A program made the position numbers and the translations under genes. This document shows positions 42,297 through 54,074 of a DNA stretch of 64,000 bases, one piece after another. Below the pieces are notes generated by a model that had not been told where the DNA came from, did no database searches, and was given only the letters and a program-made list of their open reading frames with translations. The first letter of the stretch is position 1, and each line of letters starts with the position of its first letter. Origin of the DNA: Procambarus clarkii (Eukaryota; Arthropoda; Malacostraca; Decapoda; Cambaridae); contig NC_091219.1 in the NCBI RefSeq assembly GCF_040958095.1, positions 30,179,752 to 30,243,751 on the forward strand, in the 5' to 3' direction.

Positions 42297-43681
42297 TTAC
42301 CTTGAGGTGCTTCCGGGGCTTAGCGTCCCCGCGGCTCGGTCGTCGACCAGGCCTCCTGGTTGCCGGACTGATCAACCAGGCTGTTGGACGCGGCTGCTCG
42401 CAGCCTGACGTATGAGTCACAGCCTGGTTGATCAGGTATCCTTTGGAGGTGCTTATCCAGTTCTCTCTTGAACACTGTGAGGGGTCGGCCAATTATGCCC
42501 CTTATGTGTAGTGGAAGCGTGTTGAACAGTCTCGGGCCTCTGATGTTGATAGAGTTCTCTCTCAGTACCTGTTGCACCTCTGCTTTTCAACGGGGGTATT
42601 CTGCACATCCTGCCATGTCTTCTGGTCTCATGTGATGTTATTTCTGTGTGCAGGTTTGGGACCAGCCCCTCTAACATTTTCCACGTGTAAATTATTATGT
42701 ACCTCTCCCGTCTGCGCTCAAGGGAGTACAGTTTTAGGCTCTTTAGTCGGTCCCAATAGTTTAGATGTTTTACTGAGTGGATTCTAGCAGTAAAGGATCT
42801 CTGCACGCTCTCCAGGTCAGCAATTTCTCCAGCTTTGAAAGGGGCTGTCATTGTGCAGCAGTACTCCACTCTAGAGAGCACAAACGTTTTGAAAAGTATC
42901 ATCATCGGTATAGCATCTCTAGTGTGAAAAGTTTTTGTTATCCAACCTGTAATTTTTCTTGCAGTTGTGACGGCTACTTTATTGTGTTCTTTAGAGGTAA
43001 AGTCTTCCGACATGAGTACACCCAGATCCTTTACATTGCCTTTTCGTTCTATGTTATGATTTGCCTGAGTTTTGTACGTGGTTTCCGTTTTTATATTTTC
43101 ATTTTTTCCATAGCGCATGAGCTGGAACTTATCTTCGTTAAACACCATATTATTTTCTGTAGCCCATAGAAAGACCTCATCTACATCTGACTGGAGGTTT
43201 GCCGTGTCCTCTATGTTGCCTACTCTCATGAAGATCCTAGTGTCATCTGCAAAGGATGATACAGTGCTATATAGGTTGTGTTCTTGTCTATGTCCGATAT
43301 GAGGATGAGAAAAAGTACCGGAGCAAGCACAGTACCCTGGGGGACTGAGCTCTTCACGGTTGATGGGCTGGATTTTATTTTGTTGACTATTACACATTGG
43401 GTTCTGTTGGTCAGGAAATTGTAGATCCATCTGCCTATTTTTCCGGTAATTCCTTTTGAACGCATTTTATGTGCAATAACACCATGGTCACATTTATCAA
43501 AAGCTTTTGCGAAATCTGTGTAAATTACATCAGCGTTTTGTTTGCCTTCCATAGCATCTAATGCCATATCATAGTGGTCCAGCAACTGCGACAGGCAAGA
43601 GCGCCCTGTTCTGAAACCATGTTGTCCGGGGTTATGGAGATGCTGTGATTCCATGTATTTTGTGATCCTTCTTCTTAGCAC
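42297..43681 (-). pseudogene. LINE B ORF2 RT and C-terminus
   Basis: Minus strand: HNPGQHGFRTGRSCLSQLLD, ADVIYTDFAKAFDKCDHGVI, KSSVPQGTVLAPVLFLILIS (43330-43640), then after a frameshift SSFADDTRIFMRVGNIED (about 43220-43275, FADD intact) and FKTFVLSRVEYCCTMTAPF (about 42850-42910). The end reads NSINIRGPRLFNTLPLHIRG, TVFKRELDKHLQRIPDQPGC and NQEAWSTTEPRGR, a C-terminal signature common to CR1-type LINEs of decapods. Frameshifts near 43265 and 42575. Confidence 0.8.
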
Positions 43682-43816
43682 TCTCTCAAAATTTTTTATA
43701 ATGTGCGATGTTAGTGCTATCGGTCTGTAATTTTTTGCCTCTGCCTTATTTCCTCCTTTATGAAGTGGTGCTATCTCTGCTGTTTTTAGTATATCAGGAA
43801 TAACGCCAGTATCTAG

Positions 43817-44012
43817 GCTTTGTCTCCACAGAATGTGGAGGGCCTGCGATAGTGGTTTTTTACAGTTCTTTATGAATATTGAAATTGAAATTGAAATAAG
43901 TTTATTGAGGTAAATAAACTTATTTCAATTTCAATTTCAATATTCATAAAGAACTGTAAAAAACCACTATCGCAGGCCCTCCACATTCTGTGGAGACAAA
44001 GCCTAGATGAAT
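43817..44012. repeat. Palindrome (~2 x 90 bp) inside LINE B
   Basis: TCTAGGCTTTGTCTCCACAG at 43818 recurs as its complement at 43988-44007, and the arms match through AACTGTAAAAAACCACTATC to a central GAAATAAGTTTATTGAGG / AATAAACTTATTTC near 43893-43925. The arms are nearly identical, implying recent or artefactual origin. Confidence 0.9.
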
Positions 44013-44196
44013 ATGGAGTTTATGAATATGGAGTTCCAAGAATCCGGGCCTGGTGCAGAGTGCATAGGCATACTGTTTATGGCTTCTTCAAAATCCAGTG
44101 GGGATAGGGTGACGTCTGATATATGATTTGATGTTGGTATCATATCCATGAAAAATTCATTTGGGTTATCAATCTTTAGGTATCAGGTATCCTCCA

Positions 44197-44355
44197 AAGG
44201 ATACCTGATCAACCAGGCTGTGACTCATACGTCAGGCTGCGAGCAGCCGCGTCCAACAGCCTGGTTGATCAGTCCGGCAACCAGGAGGCCTGGTTGACGA
44301 CCGGGCCGCGGGGACGCTAAGCCCCGGAAGCACCTCAAGGTAACCTCAAGGTTAG
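44197..44355 (+). mobile_element. LINE B 3'-end fragment nested in LINE B
   Basis: About 160 bases almost identical to the complement of 42276-42450 (TACGTCAGGCTGCGAGCAGC, GGGCCGCGGGGACGCTAAGC, CCTCAAGGTAACCTCAAGGT). Opposite in orientation to the host LINE; probably a short 5'-truncated insertion. Confidence 0.8.
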
Positions 44356-45252
44356 TGTGTTTAATGGCTCGCTGAAAACAGAGTCGTACTGCTTCCTCAG
44401 TAGCTCGCTCATTTCTTTGTTGTCATCGGTGAAAGTTCCATCTCCCTTTCGCAGGGGCCCGATACTGGATGTGGTTTTTTATCTTGATTTTGCATAGGAG
44501 AAAAAATATTTCGGATTTCTCTCTATTTCACTGATGGCCTTTTGCTCTCTTTGCCTCTCCTGGGTTTTGTATGATTCTTGTAGCTTGCGTTCAATTGTTT
44601 CTATTTCTTTACTTAACCTTCTTCGCCGTTCTTGAGATAAGGTGCGACTCTCAAGTTGTTCCGCGATTCGTTATCTTCGGCTATAGAGGGAACAACGTTC
44701 CCGTTCCAATCTGCATCTCTTCCTCTTTTTTCTTAGGGGTATGCGGTTTGAACATATTTCTAGTGCTACTGAGCTTATTTTTTCCAGGCACTGGTTCAGG
44801 TTTGCATTTTCTAGCTGTTCTTCCTAGTTTATTTCTGTGAAGTCCTGGTTTATTTGCTCCCAGTTTATCTGTTTATTGTTGAAGTTGAATTTGCTGAAAT
44901 CTCCTCCACCGGGAATCTGGACTGGTTTTGAAGGTCTACTCCCCATGGTTGTCATAACTTCAATTAAGTTGTGATTTGAGTAACAGATATTTGTAATCAT
45001 TATGTTCCTGATCAATTCATCATTATTAGTGAAAATGAGGTCCAGCGTGTTCTCCTTCTTAGTTGGTTCTACTATTTGCTAGTTTAAGGCAAACCTGTCG
45101 CACATCCGGAGCAGGTCATTTGCATGTGCCTGTTCATTTAGGCTACTTCCCGGTATTCTTTCTGATATTATGAATGGTCCCTGAATGGGGGGAATCCCTG
45201 AATGAGCCTGAATGGCCCCCAGAACTATATGCGACTGAAAACTCACACCCCA

Positions 45253-46442
<1,190 letters not shown>

Positions 46443-46488
46443 GCAGCTGGGGACAGCACAGCAGTTGTTCCACAATACCTTCCACAAG
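46443..46488 (+). other. Candidate exon of an unidentified plus-strand gene
   Basis: Acceptor ATTGTTTTCCAG ends at 46442 and donor AAG|GTAAAAT follows 46488. The 46 bases are open in one frame (AAGDSTAVVPQYLPQ) but are too short to identify. Could equally be a chance splice-site pair. Confidence 0.25.
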
Positions 46489-46899
46489 GTAAAATATAGG
46501 TTTACATCCTCCTCATTATTGGACTTTGCACTTGCTTCTAAAGTATTTTGTTAATGGTGTTAGGGATAATGAGGTACATTTTCTGCATGTTTTTCTTTAG
46601 GCTTTAGTCAAGTAGAGTCCTAACAAATCTTAAAATTAACCTCTTAAGACTAACATATGCAGTAAATAGTAGAATCAAGTAGGAAAACCCTTTCTTAGAC
46701 CATGTTTTCACAAAGATGAAATAACATACACAGTAATTCAAAATATACGTTACTCGGATCGTAACCTAATCGCTTTTCAGACAAGTATGGACAATAGATC
46801 TGCACATCTGCTCTTAAATCTAAGAGGAGACATCAGAAAATAAATTATTAGTAGTAAGCTTATTAACTAGGACCTAATAAACATACATAATGTTTATAA

Positions 46900-47005
46900 T
46901 ACCTAACAAAAATAAGCTGGGAAGAGAAGCTGCAACCTGTCGAGCCTGGCCTCGGGCCGGGCCTGGGAAGTAGAAGAACTCCCAGAATCCCATCAACCAG
47001 GTATC
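46900..47005 (+). mobile_element. CR1-type LINE 3' tail fragment
   Basis: Contains GAGCCTGGCCTCGGGCCGGG and GTAGAAGAACTCCCAGAATC with CATCAACCAGGTATCAA, matching 60020-60100. This is the tail of a CR1-type family related to LINE B. Confidence 0.6.
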
Positions 47006-47009
47006 AACC

Positions 47010-47480
47010 CTCAGTTAATGCATCTAAAGAGTAGGCAGTGGTACTTGGCATATGTTAAAGTTACTACACAAACAAAAAGAGAGAAAAAGATGCAAATTGG
47101 AATGAGAATAGCACACTTTTTTAATAGGCAAAGAATACAAATGAAAAAACTACTTGCAAGCAAAAGACTCATTATGCAAACTTGGGAGGAGCTAACAAAA
47201 TTTTTCCTATGCAAAACCTAGAGCAAAAAAAGTAACAGTATTGGGCCCCTTGTTCAAGGAAAATGGAGCTTTCATTGACAACAATGAAGAAATTATGAAA
47301 ACTGAACCCCTAAACACACTGAAAATTGACTACCCTGGAAATGAATTCATTTGTGATCCAAACCTTGACTTTGATGTCACCCTAACGTCACTGGGCCTCG
47401 AGGTTCCAATAGACAGTGTGTCTTTGCAATCCATCCCAAGCCCAGGCTCATGGAATTCCATGTTCATGAATAATTACTAA
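47010..47480 (+). pseudogene. Degenerate coding-like sequence, perhaps LINE-derived
   Basis: Two frames: 47018-47221 reads a basic stretch (MQIGMRIAHFFNRQRIQMKK then LLASKRLIMQTWEELTKFF). After a frameshift, 47241-47480 reads GPLFKENGAFIDNNEEIMKT and IDYPGNEFICDPNLDFD, ending SIPSPGSWNSMFMNNY and stop. GPL-x-x-ENG resembles the linker before the RT in LINEs (IGPL...DENG), and LINE tails adjoin it. The second half matches nothing I know, so a host gene fragment cannot be excluded. Confidence 0.3.
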
Positions 47481-47524
47481 AAAAAAAAATCACTGGCCCT
47501 AAACATAAATTTGAGATTTACCAT

Positions 47525-49525
47525 AGATACCTGTAATTAACTAAGTGTAGTTACCTAAGTGTAGTCACAGGATGAGCTACGCTCGTGGTGTCACGTCTTC
47601 CCAGTACTCTGTCAAATAATGTTTTGAAACTACTGACGGTTTTGGCCTCCACCACCTTCTCACCTAACTTGTTCCAACCGTCTACCACTCTTTGCGAGAG
47701 TAAATTTTCTTATCTCTCTTTGGCAGCTTTGTTAAGTTAGTTCAAATCTATGACCCCTTGTTCTCGAAGTTCCAGGTCTCAGGAATTCTTCCCTGTCAAT
47801 TTTATTGATTCCCGTTGCTATTTTGTATGTAGTGATCATATCGCTTCTTTTTTCTTCTATCTTTTAGGTTTTGATATGTTTAATGCCTCTAACTTCTCCT
47901 CATAGTTCTTGTCCTTCAGTTCTGGGAGCCACTTAGTGGCATGCGAGCCACTTAGTGGCATGCCATTACATCTTTTCCAATTTGTTGATGTGCTGCTTTA
48001 GATATGGGCACCATATAACTGCTGCATATTCCAATTTGGTCTAACAAAGGTCGTGAACAATTTCTTTAGTATTTCTCCATCCATGTATTTAAAAGCAATT
48101 CTGAAGTTAAAAAGTGTAGCATAGGCTCCTCGCACAGTGTTCTTAATGTGGTCTTCAGGTGACAGTTTTCTATCTAGAACCACCCCTAGATCTCTTTGGC
48201 AAAATTCTTTAAAGATTTCTCACATAATTTATAGGTTGTGTGGGGGTCTATGTTCTCCAATTCCACAACATGGCATTTATTCACATTAAACTCCATTTGC
48301 CAAGTGGTGCTCCATATACTTATTTTGTCTAGGTCTTCTTGAAAGGCATGACAATCATCCAAGTTTGTTATCTTGCCTATTATCTTAGCATCATCACCAA
48401 ACATGTTCATATAAGTGTATTCCTTCTGGTAGATTGTTTATGTAGATAATGAATATTACCGGTGCAAGAACTGAACCCTGTGGTACTCCACTTGTGACAT
48501 TCCTCCAGTCCAATACATTGCCTCTTGATTACGGCCCTCATTTTTCTATCAGTTAGGAAATTTTTTATCCATGTTAGAAGCTTACCTGTCACCCCCTCCA
48601 ATATGTTCCAGTTTCCAGAACAACCTCTTATGTGGAACTCTATCAAAAGCCTTTTTTTTTTAGACCCAGATAGAAGCAGTCAACCCAACCATCTCTTTCC
48701 TGTAAAATCTCTGTGGCTCGATCATAGAAACTGAGTAAATTCGTTACACGGGATCTTCCTGATCGAAAACCATACTGTCTGATATTATATATTTTTCTCT
48801 GGGGGTTCTACCCATTTACTGTAGTTTTAATTATTTGTTCCAATATTTTGACTATTGCACTTGTCAATGATACAGGTCTATAATTGAGGGCGTCTTTCCT
48901 GCTGCCACTTTTGTAGATAGGAACTATGTGAGCCTTTTCCCACACATCAGCTACAACTCCTGTACACAGGGATGCCTGAAAAATCAGTTTTAAGTGGAAT
49001 GCTGAGCTCAGGTGCACATTCTCTCAGAACCCATGGTGAAACTCCATCTGGACCAACTGCTTTGTTCTTACTTAGCTCCTTGAGCATATTTTCCACTTTG
49101 TCTCTAGACACCTCTATGTGCTCTATGTTGTTCTCTGGAATTCTTATTGTGTCTGGTTCCCCCTGAGGATTTAATTTTGTACAAACACATTTGGAACTTT
49201 TTGTTTAATGTTTCAAACATTTCATTTTAATTTTCTGTGAATCTGTTTCCCATTTTCAACCTCTGAATATTATCCTTTACCTGCGATTTGTTGTTTATGA
49301 ATTTATAGAGTAGGCCTGGTTCAGTTTTACATTTGTCCGCAATCCCGTTTTCAAAATTTGTTTCTGCCTCTCTCCTCACTGCCGTATAGTTGTTTCTTGC
49401 ATCTTTGTATCATTGGTATGTTTGGGAGTTTGGCCTCTTCCTGTATTGATTCCATTTTTGTGTCTTTTGGTCTCTGGCCCTCTTGCAATTTCTGTTGAAC
49501 CAATCTTGTTTTCTAGTTCTGCAGG
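47525..49525 (-). mobile_element. LINE A, 5'-truncated, decayed copy
   Basis: Same family as 17983-20090: 3' end AACTAAGTGTAGTTACC near 47540, RT remnants [18 protein letters not shown] (about 48360-48410, FADD changed to FGDD), KAHIVPIYKSGSRKDALNYR (about 48860-48925) and NRNCKRARDQKTQKWNQY (about 49450-49510). A 21-base duplication (GAGCCACTTAGTGGCATGC) lies at 47927-47965. Frames broken throughout. At 49525 it switches to LINE B sequence. Confidence 0.85.
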
Positions 49526-49648
49526 TATGTGGTTTGAACATATTTCTAGTGCTACTGAGCTTATTTTTTCCAGGCACTGGTTCAGGTTTGCATTTCTTAG
49601 CTGTTCTTACCAGTTTATTTCTGTGAAGTCCTGGTTTATTGTCTGCTC
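49526..49648 (-). mobile_element. LINE B linker fragment fused to LINE A
   Basis: Nearly identical to 44733-44855 (GGTTTGAACATATTTCTAGT, CCAGGCACTGGTTCAGG, GTGAAGTCCTGGTTTATT), same strand. It follows LINE A at CTAGTTCTGCAG without a gap and then meets a DIRS copy. Confidence 0.85.
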
Positions 49649-51530
49649 TATGCAGACACGGGCCTGGCGACAATGCGGTTCTTCTGGACTTCTTCAATCT
49701 GCGCCCTGGATTCTATGCCCTCATCGGAGGACTGTTGTCTCCTGTCCGGCTTCTGTTGGGGCCGGGTGCCTGGATGGTGGCCCTGGACCGCCATGTCAAC
49801 TCTTGGCACGTTCTTCTCCAGTTTTCCGGGACTGGCACAGTTGGTGGTGGGGCTTCAAGCTTGCCGCTTTTGTTGCCTTCCCTATTTTGGAATTGGCACA
49901 TGGTGTATTTACGCATCTTTACCGGATCTTGGTGCCCTGTTTGAGTCTGCTTGGGATTCGGTGTCGGGCCTACCTCGACGACTGGCTGGTGTGGGCTCCC
50001 AGTCGGTCCGCTTGTCTGCTCTCCTGGGGTGTGGTTCTTTCCAGATCGCTGGGTTCGGTTTCCTGGTGATCTGGAGGCCGTTCCATATGTTTCCATCCCA
50101 GGTTCGGACCTGGCTGGGTGTTGTTTAGGGCTCTTGGGCCGCTCCTCGTCTTTCCCTCCAGAAGTGTTGCTGCGGCTGTGGTCCCACCTTCGGCTGTTCA
50201 TGAGGGGGTCCCGGGTTGCTCGGTGGTTGCTCGAGCAGTTGTGCGGGAGTCTGAACTGGGGAGTCGGCCCCTGCGGGAGTCTGAACTGTGGTCCCACCTT
50301 CGGCTGTTCATGAGGGGGTCCCAGGTTGCTCGAGCAGTTGTGAGGGAGTCTGAACTTCGACGTGCTGGTCTGCCCGCAGGGTCAGGTTTGGCTTCGGCGT
50401 TTGTTTGGTTCCTTCGGAGACTCCCCTTCCGCCTCTCTTGCAATCGTTGGGTTAGTTCCTCCGGGGATCTTGTGTTGGTGCTGCATCACCAGCTTCCTCT
50501 TTGGGGTTTTCGGGGTTCTGTGCCTTGGCACCTCCCCGAGCCTTCACTCGATGTGTTCACAGACGGGTCATCTCTTGGCTGGGGCTTCGTGACCAGCGCT
50601 CACCAGGTCGGCCGGGGATGGTGAGGTCTGTCCGTCCGTTGGGCTCACAGCACGGTCCGGGAGTTCGTGGCTGTCTGGTTTTCGGAGGGTTCGGGTCACT
50701 CGGTGCTCTACCATTCGGCTTCATTCGGACTTCTCTGGCGGTACTTTGTCAGAACCACTGGGTTTCTCTTAGGTGTTTGACCTTTGGGGTTGGTCCTCGT
50801 AGGGGCCTCGTAGCCTGGTGGATAGCGAGGGGCCTCGTAGCCTGGTGGATAGCGCGCAGGATTCGTAATTCTGTGGCGCGGGTTCGATTCCCGCATCGAG
50901 ACAGAAACAAATGGGCAAAGTTTCTTTCACCCTGAATGCCCCTGTTACCTAGCAGTAAATAGGTACCTGGAAGTTAGTCAGCTGTCACGGGCTGCTTCCT
51001 GGGGGTGGAGGCCTGGTTGAGGACCGGGCCGCGGGGACACTAAAAAGCCCCGAAATCATCTCAAGATAACCTCAAGAAGGTCCCTTAGAATGGCTCGTTT
51101 GCTGGATTCTTGAGGTTTGGCTAACCGTGAGGTTCATGTCCGGGTTGTGTCCTGCATCCTGGCGGACAGCTGTCTCGGTTCATTCTTCTGTTCGCGGTTT
51201 GGCCAGTCATCGCCGACTCGTTTTGTTGGCTCTGCCGGATGTATGGACTCCTGGCCATGGACGTCTTCGAGTCAGCGTAGTCTTGGCGTCGCTCATTCTA
51301 TGTGGCGCCCTTTCCCGCCTGCGAGGGGTTCACGGTGGATGCCTTTCGGCAGGACTGGTCGAGGTGGGGGTACTTGTTCCTCTTCTCCCGGTCCAGCTGT
51401 TGCTTCGGGTTCTGGCTCGGTTGAAGCCCATTCCCACGAGAGTAGTCCTTATGGTCTTTTGGTGGCCAGCCCAGCTTTATTTTCAGACGCTGCTTGATAG
51501 GTGTCCGAATCCAGGGCATCGTGGATTCGG
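49649..51530 (+). pseudogene. DIRS RT-RNase H remnant (copy F)
   Basis: Plus strand: RT end with HGVFTHLYRILVPCLSLLGI, CRAYLDDWLVWAPSRSACLL (49950-50020, YLDD intact), then PSLDVFTDGSSLGWGFVTS (about 50535-50590, RNase H first Asp) and a degenerate remainder to about 51490. An internal duplication of about 100 bases (GGTCCCACCTTCGGCTGTTC twice, 50180 and 50290) and a SINE (50831-51078) interrupt it. The frame around YLDD is open for over 130 codons. Confidence 0.72.
50831..51078 (+). mobile_element. tRNA-headed SINE with LINE B-like tail
   Basis: Same family as 35831-36079: GGCCTCGTAGCCTGGTGGAT, anticodon arm with CGT, B box GGTTCGATTCCCGC, tail GGGCCGCGGGGACACTAAAA and AAGATAACCTCAAG. The first 26 bases are also present just before it (50805-50830), a partial tandem duplication of the head. 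Inserted in DIRS copy F. Confidence 0.88.
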
Positions 51531-51534
51531 ATGT

Positions 51535-51655
51535 TGATCGTGGGTGTTAACCGTGGGTGTTGACCGTGGGTGTTGACCGTGGGTGTTGACCGTGGGTGTT
51601 GACCGTGGGTGTTGACCGTGGGTGTTGACCGTGGGTGTTGATCGTGGGTGTTGAC
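51535..51655. repeat. 13-bp minisatellite (TTGACCGTGGGTG)
   Basis: About nine copies of TTGACCGTGGGTG, with TTGATCG and TTAACCG variants at the edges. Follows the DIRS remnant. Confidence 0.92.
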
Positions 51656-51951
51656 CAACTCGAGACAGGCCTGGAGGAGGCTGTATGGACGGGCAGTGTT
51701 GCTACCACATGTCGCACTATTAATTTGTTTTGTTCACTTGTTAGATTACATTACTTGCATTTTCCCACTAGTTATCTTACAGGGTGGGGGGGGGCACCAG
51801 GAAAGGAAGTTTCATCAAATTCAATGCTTATTTTTGTTACTTAACCTAATGACTATTATTTATCCTTTTATTCATGACAACATGTTAATGATTTTTTAAG
51901 GTTTATGTATGGAAAGTTGATAAGTTTCTAATAATTTTTTCTTCTTTGCAG
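51656..51951. other. Intergenic or intron sequence, nothing recognised
   Basis: Short unassigned stretch before the candidate exon at 51952. It contains a polypyrimidine tract near 51936-51948. Confidence 0.4.
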
Positions 51952-51999
51952 AGAATGGATATTCCTGAAGGAGCCGTTGTACAGCAATATAAGAAAAGG
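51952..51999 (+). other. Candidate exon with possible start codon, plus-strand gene
   Basis: A strong acceptor (TTTTTTCTTCTTTGCAG) ends at 51951. The 48 bases contain ATG at 51955-51957 and read MDIPEGAVVQQYKKR in frame, then a donor-like GTGAAT at 52000. It could be the first coding exon of a host gene divergent from RTCB. I do not recognise the protein. The donor is mediocre, so this is tentative. Confidence 0.4.
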
Positions 52000-52289
52000 G
52001 TGAATTTTCTGTTGTTGTTCCTATAAATATAATATCTATTACTAAAATATTGTGAGAAATGTCTTTAGTTAATTTGCGAAGTTAATTCCAATACATTATT
52101 TGTTTTTTTGTGTGCTGATCTTGAATGTCTATGAAAAACTATTGTGATAAAGGAGAATGGGAACTGTTTTCTACTGATGGAAGACAGTTTTCATTCCATT
52201 TCTGTCAGTTTTACTGTTGTCTGTAATGGCACCTGGTGGTGAGTGGTGGACTGTACCATTTTTTGTAATTTCCAACTAGGAGGGGTGCC

Positions 52290-52985
52290 AGGTTATGGCT
52301 GGGATAGTCTCCCCCCCTCCGTTCCATCCCCTCTTCTTTTCCTCACATCCTCATCTCCTCCTCCCCCTCCATTCCATCCCTCTTCACATCCCCCATCTCC
52401 CCACATCTTGCCTCCTTCCTCCTCCATCATCCCCCTCCCTCCTCCATCATCCCCCTCCCTCCTCCACCAATCTTCCCCCTCCCTCCTCCACCAATCTTCC
52501 CCCTCCCTCCTCCACCAATCTTCCCCCTCCCTCCTCCACCAATCTTCCCCCTCCCTCCTCCACCAATCTTCCCCCTCCCTCCTCCACCAATCTTCCCCCT
52601 CCCTCCTCCACCAATCTTCCCCCTCCCTCCTCCACCAATCTTCCCCCTCCCTCCTCCACCAATCTTCCCCCTCCCTCCTCCACCAATCTTCCCCCTCCCT
52701 CCTCCACCAATCTTCCCCCACCCTCCTCCACCAATCTTCCCCGATCTTCCCCCTCTTCCCTCATCTTTCCCCTCCTCCCTCATCTTTTGCCCTCCTCCCT
52801 CATCTTTCCCCCCTCTCTCATCTTTCTCCCTCCTCCCTCATCTTCCTCCCACTCTTTTCTCCGTTCTTCCCACCTCTTGTCCTCTCATCTCCATCTTTAT
52901 TTCTTTCTCACAAACCCTATCCTCTTCCCCCTTACACCCTTCTTATGCTCCTCTTCCCCCCCCCCCCCCTGCATTTCCCCTCAAC
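52290..52985. repeat. Polypyrimidine tract with a 24-bp minisatellite
   Basis: Nearly pure C/T on the plus strand for about 700 bases. 52462-52745 is a 24-base unit (CCACCAATCTTCCCCCTCCC then TCCT) in about twelve near-perfect copies; flanks are irregular CT-rich. Long frames on both strands (SSTNLPPP repeats) arise from the 24-base periodicity and are not genes. Confidence 0.95.
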
Positions 52986-53021
52986 CTTGTCTGGCCTTCA
53001 ACCTTGCACAGATAGATGTTT

Positions 53022-53546
53022 TTGTGTGTAATTCCCTAAGTATAGTTACAAGACGAGAGCTACGTTCATGGTGTCCCGCCTTCCCAGTTATATGACAGTA
53101 CTGTACTTTCTCATATAACGCTTTGAAGCTGCTACCGGTTTTGAAACTATTGATGGTTTTAGCCTCCTACTTTCTGACTTGTTCCAACCGTCTATCACTG
53201 TCTGCAAAAGAAAACTTTCTAATATTTTTTGACAACTTTGTTTTCTAAGCTTGAATTTATGATCTCTTGTTCTTGAGGTTACCTGCTTAAAGGGGTTCTG
53301 GGAGTTCTTCTACTCCCCTTTGACGTGAGAGAGCTTGGTCCAACAGACTTGCTTTGAGCGGCCTGCAGTTTTGGTATCGCAAAATTTCATGAATAGTTTC
53401 TTTAGTATTTTACCATCTTTGTGGTTAAAAGTGATTCTGAAGTTGGAAAGTGCAGCATATGTTCCTCACATGATGTCCTTTATGTATTCCTCTAAAGACA
53501 TTCTGCTATCCAGAACCACTTCTAGATCTCTTTGTTAGTTTTTTAA
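53022..53546 (-). mobile_element. LINE A, 3' segment, split by piggyBac
   Basis: Diverged LINE A 3' end (AATTCCCTAAGTATAGTTAC, GTGTCCCGCCTTCCCAG) through the C-terminal ORF2 region. It is interrupted at TTAA (53543-53546) and resumes at 56822. Confidence 0.75.
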
Positions 53547-54074
53547 CCACTGCACTGCTCTGCCCCCAAATATGGCAAATCCCTGGTGCGCAGAAAATAA
53601 ATTGTCTGCAAATTTGTTTTTGCACTTCTAATAATTTTAAATACCCCTCCCTGATCACATATACGTATGTTGAAATAAAATCAAAATTGTACTTACTTTG
53701 GCCACAGTGGGGTCCAGAAAATAGTGGCATCATGGTTTGGTGGTCACCCATGGGGTAGACTCCTGGAACCAGTCGCGCATCAGCTTCAACATGCGCGAGT
53801 TGCCACAAATATTTTTTTGTTCATTTTTTCTGCACAATTGCAAATTCTTTTTTTTTTTTCAAATATGTACAGTATATTGAACACGTTCACAATATTCTGG
53901 CAGTAGAACATTCGTACTGTTCTAAGACACTGTGTTACATGTATCACAAATGTGTCCACAAACATTGATCATATTTCCAATATTTCATGTTCATATATGT
54001 ACATTTATAACATATTTACACTACACTATCACACACTATATACATTCCCTATCAACACAATTAGAACTCTGCGA

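Larger units (their letters stand above)
42276..45255 (-). mobile_element. LINE B (CR1-type), nearly full ORF2, interrupted
   Basis: 3' end at the left (42276-42320, GGTTACCTTGAGGTTACC) and 5' parts towards 45255, where an AT microsatellite begins. Contains an RT remnant (42297-43681), a linker (43690-44850) and endonuclease-side scraps (44850-45250). A fold-back at 43817-44012 and a nested 3'-end fragment of the same family in plus orientation (44197-44355) interrupt it. Confidence 0.75.

Noticed and set aside
50831..50903. Thr(CGT)-like tRNA gene
   Set aside because: The tRNA-like part is fused to a shared SINE body and tail, and the same unit occurs at 35831-36079 with a target duplication. 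It is a SINE head, not a stand-alone tRNA gene.
51535..51655. CRISPR-like array of short repeats
   Set aside because: 13-base units are directly contiguous with no spacers, in a eukaryotic genome; a minisatellite. The same holds for 26807-27060 and 61610-62270.
52243..53095. Long proline/serine-rich and glycine-rich frames on both strands
   Set aside because: They follow the 24-base polypyrimidine repeat, run on both strands and have no domain or splice context.
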